DNA of 64,000 bases from Limonium bicolor. Its lineage: Eukaryota > Streptophyta > Magnoliopsida > Caryophyllales > Plumbaginaceae. Positions 21,842 through 33,200 of the stretch are shown piece after piece (positions within the stretch are counted from its first letter, which is position 1; every line of letters starts with the position of its first letter). The stretch lies in contig CM041777.1 in assembly GCA_023374045.1 (NCBI GenBank), positions 85,306,300 to 85,370,299 of the forward strand. The letters run 5' to 3'. Made by a program: the position numbers and the translations under genes. Below the pieces are notes generated by a model, which did no database searches, was not told the DNA's origin, and saw only the letters and a program-made list of their open reading frames with translations.

Positions 21842-22984
21842 TAAAGTTATTCTTGTATCCCTATGTCATCCATATAACAATATGAAGTGTTAGATTGACA
21901 TTTATGAATTATGTTGCTCCTTTTATAGTGCTAATAACAGACTCTGCTATTCATTTGTGATAGACTCTGTTGGTTTGTGACTTTGCTATTCAGTTTGTTA
22001 TTTGTACTCATCTTCATCACCGCTATCACTAAAGTAATAGCTTCACCTACACCATTAAAAAAACCCAACAACCGTCAAATGGTTCCAATCCCATTTGCGG
22101 TGACTTGAACCAGAAAATTTTGTACAGAGAAGGGACTGTTCCGGCAAAGATAATGAGAAGCAGTTTCAGATTATTCCACATGTTCTTCCTGGCACAGCTA
22201 TATAAATCTAGGGTACTACCAGAAGCAGTTCCTTCACCCTTCTTCGGTCACCAGCATAAGAAACTCTAGAAGAAAGATGATCACCCTTCTTCATAATCTA
22301 AATCAACTTTGCGTTAAATATTTTAATCCAGGGTAAGGATGAGATTGAGGTTCAGGAACCAGGAATTGTTCATAATCATCTCCAACATTCTTATATATGG
22401 AGGTAACTGTTCATAAATACGGTAGTATTAAGAAATTAAGTTGAGCAGATTGTTATGTTAGTCACTTAAAACACATTGTGTTGGGTGTTTATTCCTTCTA
22501 ATTAAATTCATACTTTAAAAAAGTGGTGAAGATGGTGGATTCTGGGCTGGTTTTAAAATTATAGCAGAGAAATTGTATTTGACAAGTGATTAAAAGGATT
22601 GATACAATAGTAGCATAAAAAAACAATGACAGAGAAAAGGTAGCTTCTTTTTAGTAAAAAAAAATACTATGAAAAATGGTGGTGAAGACATCTCAGGCTG
22701 AATGCTGACATGATCTTCTATTAGCTATCACAAAAACTGGCCACCAAATTAAGAAATAATAACAGCAATTCATAAAACGTAGTAGCTTTGTTGAAATGAA
22801 TCGCTAAAGTTACTGCATACCATCACAGACTCCAAAACGATGATTCCATGGAGATTCAGGTGAACATTAATCTTCACTTTGCAATGCTTATTGAGAGCTT
22901 TCTTTAATGGAACTTATTATAAAGTTAGCTTCAAGGCGATAAGTTTATTAAGTGCTTATTATAGAATGACAACCCTTTCAAAAA
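21842..22984. other. no recognised gene
   Basis: AT-rich sequence with no long frame and no clear terminal repeats. If CACTA-2 is intact its left end should lie left of 29690, possibly here, but I find no CACTA terminus. Confidence 0.5.
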
Positions 22985-23315
22985 TGGAACTTGTTATAGA
23001 GTTAGTTTTACAGCTACAGGTTTAATTAAGAGCTTGAGAAAGCATACTTACTATATAAAAACTGTTGCAAGCTAGTTGCTTATCCAACTGTTAAATAGAA
23101 AGTTCAATCAACACTTTCTGATGCAAATTTATACATACTAAATATCTTTTTTTTTCATGGAGTTAGTTTCATAGCTATAGGTTTAAATAAGAGCTTCCGA
23201 AAGCATACTTACTATATAAAAAACTGTTGCAAGCTAGTTGCTTATCCAACTTATAAATAGAAAGTTCAATCAACACGTTCTGATGTAAATTCTACATACT
23301 AAGTATCTTCTTCTT
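22985..23315. repeat. tandem duplication of about 165 bp
   Basis: Two neighbouring copies share 'aaagcatacttactatataa' and 'gttgcaagctagttgcttat'. They differ at several positions, so the duplication is not recent. A third short echo ('ctgctgcaagcatcttgctt') follows near 23769. Confidence 0.75.
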
Positions 23316-23419
23316 TTTTGATAGAGCGATGAACGATCACGTACAGACTAAAAAACATACAAAGCATAAACAAGTACACAATCAATGGTTCAAATAAATA
23401 CACACCAGAAATGCACCAT

Positions 23420-23710
23420 TAACAAGCTTTATCCACATACCTATTCGAATTGTTATCAGCAAATTGAAATTACTCATATTACTATGTTAATGGAATTCAC
23501 CACATACCTATTCAAATAGTTATCAGCAAATTGATATATTACTCATATTACTATATTAATGGAATTCACCACTTACCTATTCGGATAGTTATCAGCAAAT
23601 TGATACTACTCATATTACTTTATTCATGGAATTCACCACATACCTATTCGGACAGTTATCAGCAAACTGATATTATTCATATTACTATATTAAAGGAATT
23701 CACCAGCAAA
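23420..23710. repeat. minisatellite, about 60-bp period
   Basis: Four to five copies of a unit containing 'cacatacctattcg', 'gttatcagcaaattga' and 'ctcatattact...aatggaattcacca'. The copies diverge modestly. Confidence 0.8.
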
Positions 23711-23903
23711 TTAATCATTCGTGCTTGATGTACTAATCAAGTTCCGTGAGTGATAGTGCGATAAAAAAAACTGCTGCAAGCATCTTGCTTACCCAACTGA
23801 TAAATAGACAAGTTCAATCTAGCAAATTTCTATCTTTACAGAAACTTTTAGAAGGCTCTTTCTTTGCTTCATTATATTACCAGTTTACAAACCAAAAAAT
23901 ATA

Positions 23904-24135
23904 CTCCCTCCGTTCATTAATATCTGTCATTTTAGGATGTGATTCTTGTTCAAAAATATCTGTCATTCTAGTTTTTTGACACACTTCTTTCCACTTTTAC
24001 CCCTACTATTGAATATAAAAGTAATTATTATCTAAATGGAAAAGTAAAAAGTAGGGGCACATGCGTCATTGTCCTACTTTTCTTAATAAGTGTGCAAGTT
24101 TCTAAAATGACAGTTATTGTTGAACTACTGATCGA
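23904..24135. mobile_element. Stowaway-like MITE
   Basis: The left end is TA-CTCCCTCCGTTC, the classic Stowaway start. An inner block 'gttcattaatatctgtcatt' is mirrored on the right by 'aatgacagttattgttgaac'. The outermost right bases have decayed, so the end is approximate. Non-coding. Confidence 0.7.
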
Positions 24136-24477
24136 ATGAAACAGGATGATGCAACACAACATTGTAGAAAAGAAGAGGGAGAAAAGATGAATCGGGAGGA
24201 TTGTGAGAAATAAAAGAACCGTGGGATGAGATTAGAAGCCTGCGTACAACACTTTTTTTTGGGTTTGCAGTTAGGAAAGATGACAATAGATTGAGAAAAG
24301 AAACAGAGAGCTGAGAAAGAGGGAGAAGGGAAAGATTAAAAATCTAACAAATGTCTATCTAATTAATCATAAATTTGACGAAGAAATGTTATGTTTCATC
24401 AGTTCACGAAGCAAGTTTGTGTCAAAGCTACAATATTTTGGTCATCTAGGGTTTAACGTACATACCTGGCACAATTG

Positions 24478-24716
24478 AAAGTTATGGAAGAAGATGTTCT
24501 TGGCAACTCACTGGCAGCGGAAGAACTCGTGTGGTCCTCACCGGCGAAACCGTGCACGTCCCGCTTCTCTCCCTCTTTCGTTTCCCTCGTTCTAGTGTCC
24601 ACCGGTGAAAATTCGCAAAGTGGAAGAAGATGTTCGTGGCGACTCACCGGCGACAGAAGAATTGGTGTGGCCGTCACCGGTGAAACTCCGCACGTCCCCC
24701 TTCCCGTCCTCTCTCT
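24478..24716. repeat. GC-rich tandem duplication of about 110-120 bp
   Basis: Two copies, each opening with a 'gaagaagatgtt' phrase and holding 'actcaccggc' and 'cgcacgtccc'-like blocks, stand side by side. The LINE at 24717 inserted at the end of the second copy. Open frames here on both strands reflect base composition. Confidence 0.65.
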
Positions 24717-24971
24717 TTTTTTTTGATTAAAATTGATACCATATATAAAACAAACATAGCAATCACGAGGAGAAAACCTCATGTCATGCTAGCTCCAAAT
24801 CTAGCTTACAAGTCATACTAATATTTGGGGGAACATGCTCCCCCAACCACACTCGATTACTCTCCAACATAGGATTCCCCAAATTACATATTATCTTAGT
24901 CAGATAATTATCAAACACAAGAGAATCGCTTCTAATAATACTAGCGAAATTGGAAAGTAACCCTCTCACCC

Positions 24972-26107
24972 TCACAATTCATCCCAACTGGCATTGGGCC
25001 TCCTGATATCTCCCAAATCAAGGATATCCTCAAAACATTTATCAACTGATTCAAAGTAAATGCTATGGCTACCCACCGAGATAGCAAGCTCCATGGCAAT
25101 TCTTTTTGCTTTGATATCAGCATACTGCACATTACTGGTGCTGGAAATTCTTCGATTGAAAACAACAATAGGCAAACCGTGTTCGTCTCGGATGAGACCA
25201 GCTATGATCTGGTCCCCATAACGACTAGCAAGCATTCCGGTACAAATACTATGGTAACCCAAAGGAGGAGGAAGCCAACTCCTAGGGGAAAAGAGGTGAG
25301 GGGAGACCTTCATCACCGAAAGATAAGCTTCAGTAAAAGAATTATTTACCTCGACTTCTTTCCACCAAGAAAGCTCTGGATTATGTTTAACTTTGTTCCT
25401 CGAAGCGTAAATGACCCAAAGCTTGTTAGCTATTAGAGATAGCTTCTTCACACTCCATACCTCCGACATCCGAAAGAACCAGTCCAACATACCCTCCACA
25501 CTTTTAGGGATTTCATTCACATCCACCAATCCCCTCCATATATCTCTAACAGCACAACAATAAAAGAAGCAATGGGCCAAATCATCATTAGCCCCACAGA
25601 AGAAACACTTGGATTCACCCCCAATCCGTCTAGCCAGATTATCCTGACAGGGGATAATATTTCCCAAAAACTTCCAAAGGTTAAGTTTGACTCTAGGGCA
25701 GCAAATGGCACTGGAAAGCTTCTTCCCAATCCTACCAATGGAGAGGGGAGGATTGGAGGAACTTTCCACTCCTGTATCTTTAACCAGAAAGAGATAAGCT
25801 GATTAACGGAGAACTTGTTATCTTTGGTGAAGCTCCAGGCCCACTGATTAGAGCTATCCAAGTCATGAGGAGTAGGAAACAGAGGTCCCTCCCCCACAGA
25901 TGGAAGAGGCCGAGCTCCTTTTCTGAGCAAGTCCAAGACCGAGGAGATGGACTTCCAGATGGGACTACCTTTATTAGAAGGGTAGCACTCACAAATATTA
26001 TTGTCTGGGTAATAGAGCTGTTTCATAACTTGAGCTACTAAGGACCCCGGACAATAGAGTAATCTCCAAAGCTGTTTAACCAAAAGAGCTTTATTGAAAT
26101 TTTCCAC
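24972..26107 (-). pseudogene. LINE-1 ORF2 C-terminus: zf-RVT and RNase H
   Basis: 26107-25517 and 25769-24972 overlap in different frames. They encode the zinc-binding reverse transcriptase domain (KLNLWKFLGNIIPCQDNLAR, CFFCGANDDLAHCFFYC) and then an RNase H-like domain (GLIRDEHGLPIVVFNRR, ADIKAKRIAMELAISVG). A C-terminal RNase H distinguishes this LINE from LINE-2 and LINE-3. Not functional. Confidence 0.85.
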
Positions 26108-26589
26108 TTCTCTAAAACCAAGACCACCTTGATCCGAAGGTTCACAAACCTTCGACCATTTGGTCCAATGGAGAGCTCTTTTATCAACTTTCCCACTCCA
26201 CTAGAAGGAGGAGAAGGCTGAGTTGAGTCTCGCAATAATGCCCTTAGGAAGAGCAAAAAGGGACATGGTGTAGTTGGGAATAGACTGGAGAACACTAGAC
26301 ACCATGATGGATCTAGCTGCTTGTGCCATAGGTTTAGTCCAGCTGGAAACCCTTTTGTGCACTGATTCGATAAGATAGTAAAGAGGTCATGTTTTTGTTC
26401 CTACCTATCTTGAGGGGAAGGCCCAGGTATTTGGAGAAGCAAGGCACCTCCTGAGCATTCAGAAGACTGGAGAGGTTGTCTTTAATGGGGAGGGCTAATC
26501 TTTTGCTAAACACCAATTCAAATTTGAGGTGGTTGATTTTGTGGCCGGAAGCTAGAAGGAATTTGTGAGAATATGATTCAGGCGGGTGA

Positions 26590-27640
26590 TATTAGTGGGA
26601 TTGGCTTTTCCAAAAAGGAGAAGGTCATCAGCGAAAGCTAGGTGAGATATAGACGGGCAAAGGGGGGGAGCTTTATCCCATGGAAATCTCCATTACAATC
26701 GGACTTATTAAGGAAACTAGACAAGGTTTCCTGAGCCAATATGAAAAGGAAGGGAGATAGAGGGTCACCTTGCCTAATACCTCTCGACTGAGTGAAAGAG
26801 TTACCTGGCTTGCCATTGATGAGGATGGAGCATCTAACAGACCGGACGCAATCATCACTGGAGAAATCCAATTAGAAGGGAAGCCCATCGATAAGAGAAC
26901 ATCTTGGAGAAACGACCACTCTAATCTGTCATAGGCTTTGCTGAAATCCAACTTAAGGGCAAAGAAACCATTCTTGACAGCTTGATTTTTCTCAAAAATG
27001 TTGAAGTTCCCCTGCTAGAATGATATTGTCCGTGATTAGCCTTCCTTTCACAAAACCTGATTGATTGTGAGAGATGAGGTGAGGTAGAATATGCTGCACC
27101 CTATTAGCCAAGGTCTTGGAAGCAATCTTATACGCAAAATTACAAAGAGCAATTGGTCTGAATTTATCAATATCCGTCGCTCCCACCATCTTGGGGATAA
27201 GAGTAATGAAATAATCATTCAACGAATCCGGAGAGGGTGACCTCTAAGAATGGGCATGACGGCATCAATAACCTGATTCCAATAATATTCCAGAAGGTGG
27301 TATAGAATTTACCGTTAAAACCATCAGGACCAGGAGCTTTGTCGGATCCTAATTGCTTCACGGCTGAAATGATTTCCTCTCTGGAATAAGGCCTACTGAG
27401 ATCAGACACAAAGCTAGCATTTAACCGGCCCTCCACTGCACCCAAAAAGTCTCTATCTGCCTGGGGATGGGAGGAAGTAAAGAGATTCTGGAAATACTCT
27501 CTAGCAATAACTTCGATCCTCTGCCAGGAATACTGCATAGTGTTCCCTGAATCCAAAAGACCAAAGATCTCTTTGGATCTTTTATAGAAGAAGCTCTGGC
27601 ATGAAAGTAACCAGTATTCTTGTCTCCTTCTTTTATCCAC
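26590..27640 (-). pseudogene. LINE-1 reverse transcriptase
   Basis: Blocks in order on the minus strand: LGSDKAPGPDGFNGKFY, DKFRPIALCNFAYKIASKTL, GFVKGRLITDNI, MDFSKAYDRLEWSF, GIRQGDPLSPFLFILA, then the catalytic FADDLLLFG near 26625, which keeps both Asp residues. They lie in several frames with stops, so the enzyme is dead although its catalytic box survives. The stretch 26108-26589 is decayed linker. Confidence 0.88.
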
Positions 27641-27899
27641 TTATCTCTGGATCTCTGCTTCCACCAGATTTCCTCACGAAAGAGAGTAACTCAATTCCAA
27701 TAGAAGTCTCTTTCTATTATTGATAGCTCCCAAAGAGCTATCACTAATAGAGATATTACCAAGCTCTTTCTTCTTATTGATGATCTTCCATTTGATCTTA
27801 GAAATAGACCACCCTTTCCACTCGCTCAGTTTCCGAGCACACAAATCCAGAGAAGTGGTAATGTTGGGAAAATTATTACTCCAGACATCTGTAACTATC

Positions 27900-28665
27900 T
27901 CAGCGCATTTGGGATCCAAACACCAGCCATTTTCAAACCTAAAGATTTTGCCGGTATTTTGTGGTTACCAAGAAACGGATAAACAGAGGACAATGATCAG
28001 AAGCTTCACGAGGAAGATGCTCCACCGAAATATTAGGAAAGACCTGCAAACCCACTGAAGAGCAGAATACTCTGTCCAACCTACTATGGGAGTTGTGATC
28101 CCCCTCTTGACAATTGGTATAGGTGGAGCTTTCTCCAAAAAATCCAATGTCATGAAGGTCGCAATCGGCAATAACATCTCGAAACGGTGCCATATGCACC
28201 TCTTGTGTCTAATCTCCCACCAACCTTCTCGGAGGCGTGCAAAATCTGATTAAAGTCCCCGGCTATCACCCAAGGCAAGCACACTTGTTTACTAATCAGC
28301 CGAAGAAGTTTCCAGGACAGATGCTTAAGAGCCCATTTAGACCAACCATAGAACCCCGTGAACACAAATTGGAGATCCCCAGGAAGGTTCATCACCATAG
28401 AAACATGGCGTCTTGATTGAGATAACATCGAACAACCTACAGTAGTCTTCCACATCAGACAAAGTCCACCACTTCTACCTCTGCTGGCCACCGTTGTCCC
28501 AAGGTACATAGGGAATAAAGCAAAGAATAACTCCATATCTGCCAAGGACTTGTGAGTTTCGCTGAGGAAGATTATATCCGGATTGAGTTTTAAGATCAAC
28601 CTCTTAATCCAATACACCGCCTTAGATTTCCCCAACCCCCTACAATTAAGCGATAAACAGCTCAT
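27900..28665 (-). pseudogene. LINE-1 endonuclease (EEP fold)
   Basis: The minus-strand frame from 28665 starts MSCLSLNCRGLG, continues through IIFLSETHKS and VIAGDFNQIL, and passes by frame change into 28199-27939 with SRLDRVFCS and EASDHCPLF. These supply the catalytic Asn, Glu, Asp and His positions of AP-endonuclease-like LINE nucleases, which nick target DNA. Confidence 0.88.
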
Positions 28666-28669
28666 CTGC

Positions 28670-29557
28670 TTGAAAAGCTGCTAGGCTCAGCTCTCCCCTA
28701 ACTTGAGTACGAAGGAAACAAGCAGACTAAGAACAAGGGCCAGAACACGCCCAAAATCGGACTCCACCAGAGAAGCAGACACACGGCTCCCAGACGAAGA
28801 CAACCTCCAGCAGAAAATGTAGCAGAACAAACCAGGACCCAAACAGATTCCCCGCTTCTGATCTACACAACCCTGAATCTGACATCGCCTTCAAGTTCGT
28901 CGAGATCGACTACGTCGCCAAGGCAAAGTCAAATTCTTTCTTCAACCCGTCCAGTTCTTAAAATTTGGTACTAGACGGAGCGACTGAATTCGCCCACTGA
29001 TATTCTATATTTTGTTTATAGGATGGAATTTGCTATATCAGGTGAATGATCTCTCACTGGCTTCGAAATCAATCACGAGTTTTCAATCTCTGATTGACCG
29101 AGATATTCAAGCTAACACCGTGCGTAAACAAGGGAGTCACACTAGCCCCTTCAGATACAATCAATCCAGACGACCAGACCGAGATGCACAAAATCGACTC
29201 TGAAGGAGAGCCCCCCTGGAGTACCCAATCGCAACCCTGACTGCTCGGCGGAGAAGAGGAACCGAAACAGAACACTAAACTGACCTCACTCCCGCGATGA
29301 AAAGCTGGAAGCCTAGACCGCCGGAGAAGAAGAGGCCCAAACTGACGACGCGCAAGGATAAGTCGACCCCCACCTGGAGCAGGATAAGGAGAAGAGGAAG
29401 GACTGACTTCCGAAGGAGAGCCCCACAATCTCTCTGTGAAAAACACAGAAGAGAACCAAGAGAACGAAGAAGATTCGCCTCTGAAATCGCCTCAACGAGA
29501 GCGATACTGTACAGGAGTAGATTTTTAGTTGAGAGCGGTTTTTACATTTCCTTAATT
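28670..29557 (-). other. LINE-1 5' region without ORF1
   Basis: About 0.9 kb upstream of ORF2 is GC-rich and shows no DUF4283 or zinc-knuckle gag as in LINE-2 and LINE-3. A 125-codon minus-strand frame (29446-29069) has no recognisable domain. ORF1 is either deleted or replaced in this element. Confidence 0.6.
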
Positions 29558-29689
29558 TTCCCGTCCTCTCTCTAGTTTCCCTCTTGTCGCGTTAGGGTTG
29601 CAAAAATGAGGTAGAGCCACAGAGTGATCTTGTCTCGTTAGGGTTGCAAAATTGAGTGTGAGTTAGAAATTGTTTGGTTAGCTAAGTTT

Positions 29690-30030
29690 GGAAATGAAAG
29701 AAGTATGGTTATTTCCTACAGATTATGTCGTAGGTAAAAATAGAATGACTTTTACCTACGGAATTCCGTAGGTGAAAGTATATTAGCTAGTGAATAATTT
29801 CCCTCCAACACTTTGTCATTTTCGCGCTTGCGGAACATTTTTACCTACGGAAATATTTTCGTCTGTAATATGTCCATATTCCGTTGGTAATAACGCTGTA
29901 AATGTCTATTTTACTCGAATACTACATCCGTCGGTAATACATATAAAATCCGTAGGTGAAAAGGTTTTTTACATACAGAAAAATTCCGTAGGTAATTTTC
30001 CGTCTGTAATACTACTGTTTTTTTGTAGTG
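29690..30030. mobile_element. right end of a CACTA element, CACTA-2
   Basis: It ends TTTTTTTGTAGTG at 30030. Before that, subterminal repeats of TTACCTACGGAA and its inverse TTCCGTAGGTAA, some varied to CGTCTGTAAT, occur about ten times from 29714. The word differs from CACTA-1. The left end is not visible between 21840 and 29690; LINE-1 inserted between the array and the interior. It abuts the first exon of the broken gene. Confidence 0.85.
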
Positions 30031-30594
30031 CCCGAACCCACATTCTGGGTTGACCCTCTCATCAAACCGAACGAGGAACCAATTGTTCCTCCAACCTCTC
30101 ACTGCCGATGGGATATCATTCAGGTACTTGTTTCGTTCAGCTGCTATCCCAATGGCTATGTACCCTCCCTTGCATTCTACGGCGCAGTGAATTTTCCAGA
30201 ACGCATTAAGTCTAAGTTCGAGCTTTGCTTCTCTGCAGATTGAAATGAAAGACGTAATCCATTTCCATGAATTGGGTGTTAATTGGCTAGGGGCTACATG
30301 CAGAAGGGTAAGAACTTCTTGCACGAAAGGGTGGATTGGAAATCTCAACCCGCAAGCTAGCGCCTCCTCGTGAACAACTACCGCTCCCTCGAACTTTTGA
30401 AATTGATGGCTGTCCTCTGTCGGCAATGCCAATGTAATGCCAGCCGGCCACCTATATGACCTTGCAACATATTCTAGATCATTTTTAGACATTGTGGAGG
30501 AAACAGGACTGGGCTCAGGTATCGGCTCTGATTCAGCACCAGCCGATGCCATGCGAGACTGGAAAATTTCAGGAATCACCGTGTACTCTTCCAT
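30031..30594 (-). pseudogene. first exon of a broken gene, putative gypsy-type transposon (PF04195-like) protein
   Basis: The frame from ATG at 30594 gives about 188 residues before CACTA-2 cuts it at 30030. A Pro/Ser-rich N-terminus is followed by a folded domain with RFPIHPFVQEVLTLLHVAPS, QLTPNSWKWITSFISICREA and WRNNWFLVRFDE. This pattern (LP.HPF...L......L.PN.W....F...C.......F...F) resembles the plant 'putative gypsy-type transposon' domain, whose proteins also have a C-terminal coiled coil like the exon at 19814-20583. Later exons lie at 21641-21789, 20742-20900, 19814-20583 and 15361-15534. Reading frames join across them. Biochemical role unknown. Confidence 0.65.
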
Positions 30595-30935
30595 CTTTTA
30601 CTTACTAGTTAGTGAGGATGAAAGCAAGGGGAAGCAAAACTCCGTTTGTAGTGTATTGTAGCATGTTAAGTCACAGTTTCTAGTTTAATACTATCTCCAT
30701 GTCTATCGTTATAAACATTTTCACACTTATTAAAAAAAACGCATGTATCCCTATTTTGTAGGGTTCAGTCCAGATAACAATTACTTATAAAGCTGAGTAC
30801 AGAACCATAATTGCACTCTCCATTGAAGGGTCATGACTCTTCGTTTGATTGGTTTTTTTTTTTAAACTCTCGTTTGTTTGAGTAGAACAATTAATTTAAT
30901 AAAAAAAGAGTTGGGATCGGGATAACTCAGATTTA
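30595..30935 (-). promoter_or_regulatory. upstream region of the broken gene (duplicated at 38425)
   Basis: AT-rich non-coding sequence upstream of the ATG at 30594. Its landmarks, 'gttagtgagg', 'tagcatgtta', 'cacagttt' and 'acaattaatttaataa', recur in order at 38425-38650, so it is one copy of a duplicated segment. No clear TATA box decides a start. Confidence 0.5.
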
Positions 30936-31299
30936 TTTTTTTGAATAATTGGTAAACTGTATATAATGAAATAATGATAGAGTTTTACAAAAGCCGATAC
31001 ATAGGGGCCCTATGTATCCGATACCCAAAGCAATACAAGTCCTGCTAAACAGCAGCGAGAACAAGAGGTGGCGGAGGGCCAACCAGATACATTAATACAT
31101 TAATTTCCAAAAAATAAAAAACAAGGGGGGGGGGGGAGGCTACATGAGAAAGTCGAAATCTATCAGGACTCTAGGATCTGGTTGAGCCAGACATCATCTC
31201 GGTTGGGGAAGAATTTAGTCCAAATGGTGGCTTTAGTCGCGCCCTTCACGTCAGTAATGATATGACCTGGGGGCCGGGTCTGACCTGTCATGGCTCTCC

Positions 31300-32048
31300 T
31301 GCATCTTTCGATCCAGATGAAGTAGACGACATTAGCGATGGCAGCTCGTCTGACGAAGTCCTTTGGTCTTTTCCGGTTGCAATAACGAGAAAGCCAGGTG
31401 CGCAGCTTCGAAGGCTTGACCTGTTGGTGGGGATTCCTAGCCAGTCACAGATAGTCCACCAGATCCTGCATGTAGTCCTGCAAAAAAAGAAGAGGTGCGC
31501 ACTTGTCTCTGGAGCTCGCTCACAGAGCCAGCACTGTTAGCTAGGCTAATGCCCCACGATTGTAATTTGTCACATGTTTTAAGTCTACCCTTTAGAGTGA
31601 CCCACAAAATGAATTTGGCTTTGGGAAGCGCCCAAGTCTTCCAACAGATGTTAAACCACCGGAAGTGCCTAGTAGGGGATGTCACAGCTTGGTAAACGGT
31701 GTTGACACGGAGACGGGGAGGAAAGGATTGGAAAAGCGAGATAGCATCTTGGGGAGACCCGCATTGAAGGAACCACCAATCTCTGGCTTTGAGAATTGAT
31801 TTCCATATCCACGGGTCATCCCCTTTAGGGGTGCTGGTCCATAAGTTGGAGTTCCCCAGGTAGATACTATGGATCCATTGGATCCAAAGTCTCTCGGAGT
31901 TATTGGTAATGGCAGAAATGGTTTTTAAGAGAAAGCTCATATTCCATTTAAAAATATCCTTTATGCCAAGCCCCCCTTTCCTTTTGTCTAGGTAGATGGA
32001 GTTCCAGGCACAGGAGGGGTGGGGTTGCTGGCTGTGTCCCCGGACCAT
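31300..32048 (-). pseudogene. LINE-2 ORF2 C-terminus (zf-RVT)
   Basis: The minus-strand frame from 32048 encodes SIYLDKRKGGLGIKDIFKWN and CWKTWALPKAKFILWVTLKG, the zinc-binding RT-associated domain, then loses frame at the Cys cluster. The matching LINE-3 segment keeps that cluster. The 3' untranslated part follows to 30936. Confidence 0.85.
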
Positions 32049-33200
32049 AGAAAGGAACGAATCTTCTTGATAATGATTTGGATAACATTTTTGGGGATGG
32101 AAACGGACGAAGCCCAGAAGCCAAGAATACCGAACAGGGTGCTTTGAATTAGAGTGAGGCGCCCCGCGAATGATAGGTGTTTACCACCCCAAGAGGAGAT
32201 GGCCTTTTGAATATTATCGATAAGAGGGGCAAAGTCTGATGATTTGGGCTTTCTGGCCGAGATGGGAATACCCAAGTATCGGAAGGGGAAGGTGCCCTGG
32301 TTAAAGCCGGTGAGGGAGAGGATCGAGTTCATCACCGGGGGACTGACCCCTCCAAGAAAATATCACATTTAGCAGGGTTAAGTTTAAGGCCAGAGGCTTC
32401 AGAGAAGAGATTGACTTTATTGAGCATAAGAGATATGGAGGGTTGATCCCCCCTACAGAATAACAGGACATCATCAGCGAAGAAAATGTGAAATGCTGAG
32501 CGTTTTGCAAGACGGGTGGAATTTGAACTCCGTTTCAGAGGGGAGCTGATCGAGCAGGCGGGAGAGCATGTCCATGACTAGGACAAAGAGATATGGGGAT
32601 AGGGGGTCCCCTTGTCTCAGACCTCTTTCCCCTTTAAAGAGACCCCTTCGGGAGCCATTTAGGTTAAGGGAGTACGAAGGGGTGGACACACATTGCATAA
32701 TCCAATCGATGAAGATAGGAGGGAAGTTCAGGAAAGCCATAGTATCTCTAAGGAAGGGCCAGTCAACAGTGTCAAAAGCTTTCCTAAGGTCCATTTTCAT
32801 CATACAGCGGGGAGAAATATGGGCTCTTTGGTAGTGCTTCATTAGGCATGAGCACAGTTGGATGTTGTCAGAAATGAGGCGCCCTTTTATGAAAGCCCCC
32901 TGGGTACCCTTACGATGTTCGGGAGAACCTCTTTAAGCCTGGAAGCCAGGATTTTGCTAATGATTTTGTAGATCGTGTTACAGCAAGAGATGGGCCTATA
33001 GTCACAGGGGTGGAGGCAGACTCAGATTTTGGAATAAGAGTGATGAGAGTCGAGTTGACCTCCTTTAGTAAGGTACCAGTGTGGAAGAAGCTTTTTATAG
33101 CTAGGCTAAGGTCTTCGCCTATGATGGGCCACGCAGTTTTGAAAAATTTGGAGGTGTAACCGTCTGGGCCAGGGGCTTTGTCATCCCCAATAGTGAAAAG
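31988..33200 (-). pseudogene. LINE-2 reverse transcriptase
   Basis: Frames 33938-32910 (end), 32842-32474, 32510-32301 and 32335-31988 carry GDDKAPGPDGYTSKFFKTAW, DLRKAFDTVDWPFLRDT, GLRQGDPLSPYLFVL and, near 32480, the catalytic FFADDVLLF with both Asp residues. Several frame breaks prevent a full enzyme. Confidence 0.88.

Larger units (their letters stand above)
24717..29557 (-). mobile_element. L1-type LINE, LINE-1
   Basis: A 16-bp target duplication, TTCCCGTCCTCTCTCT, stands at 24701-24716 and 29558-29573. The 3' end on the minus strand is an A run (Ts at 24717-24724). Inside are endonuclease, reverse transcriptase, zinc-binding and RNase H regions in L1 order. Frames are broken throughout. 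It lies just inside the CACTA-2 right end. Confidence 0.92.

Noticed and set aside
24453..24782. Opposed open frames of 109 and 83 codons
   Set aside because: They overlap on both strands in a GC-rich tandem duplication and show no domain.
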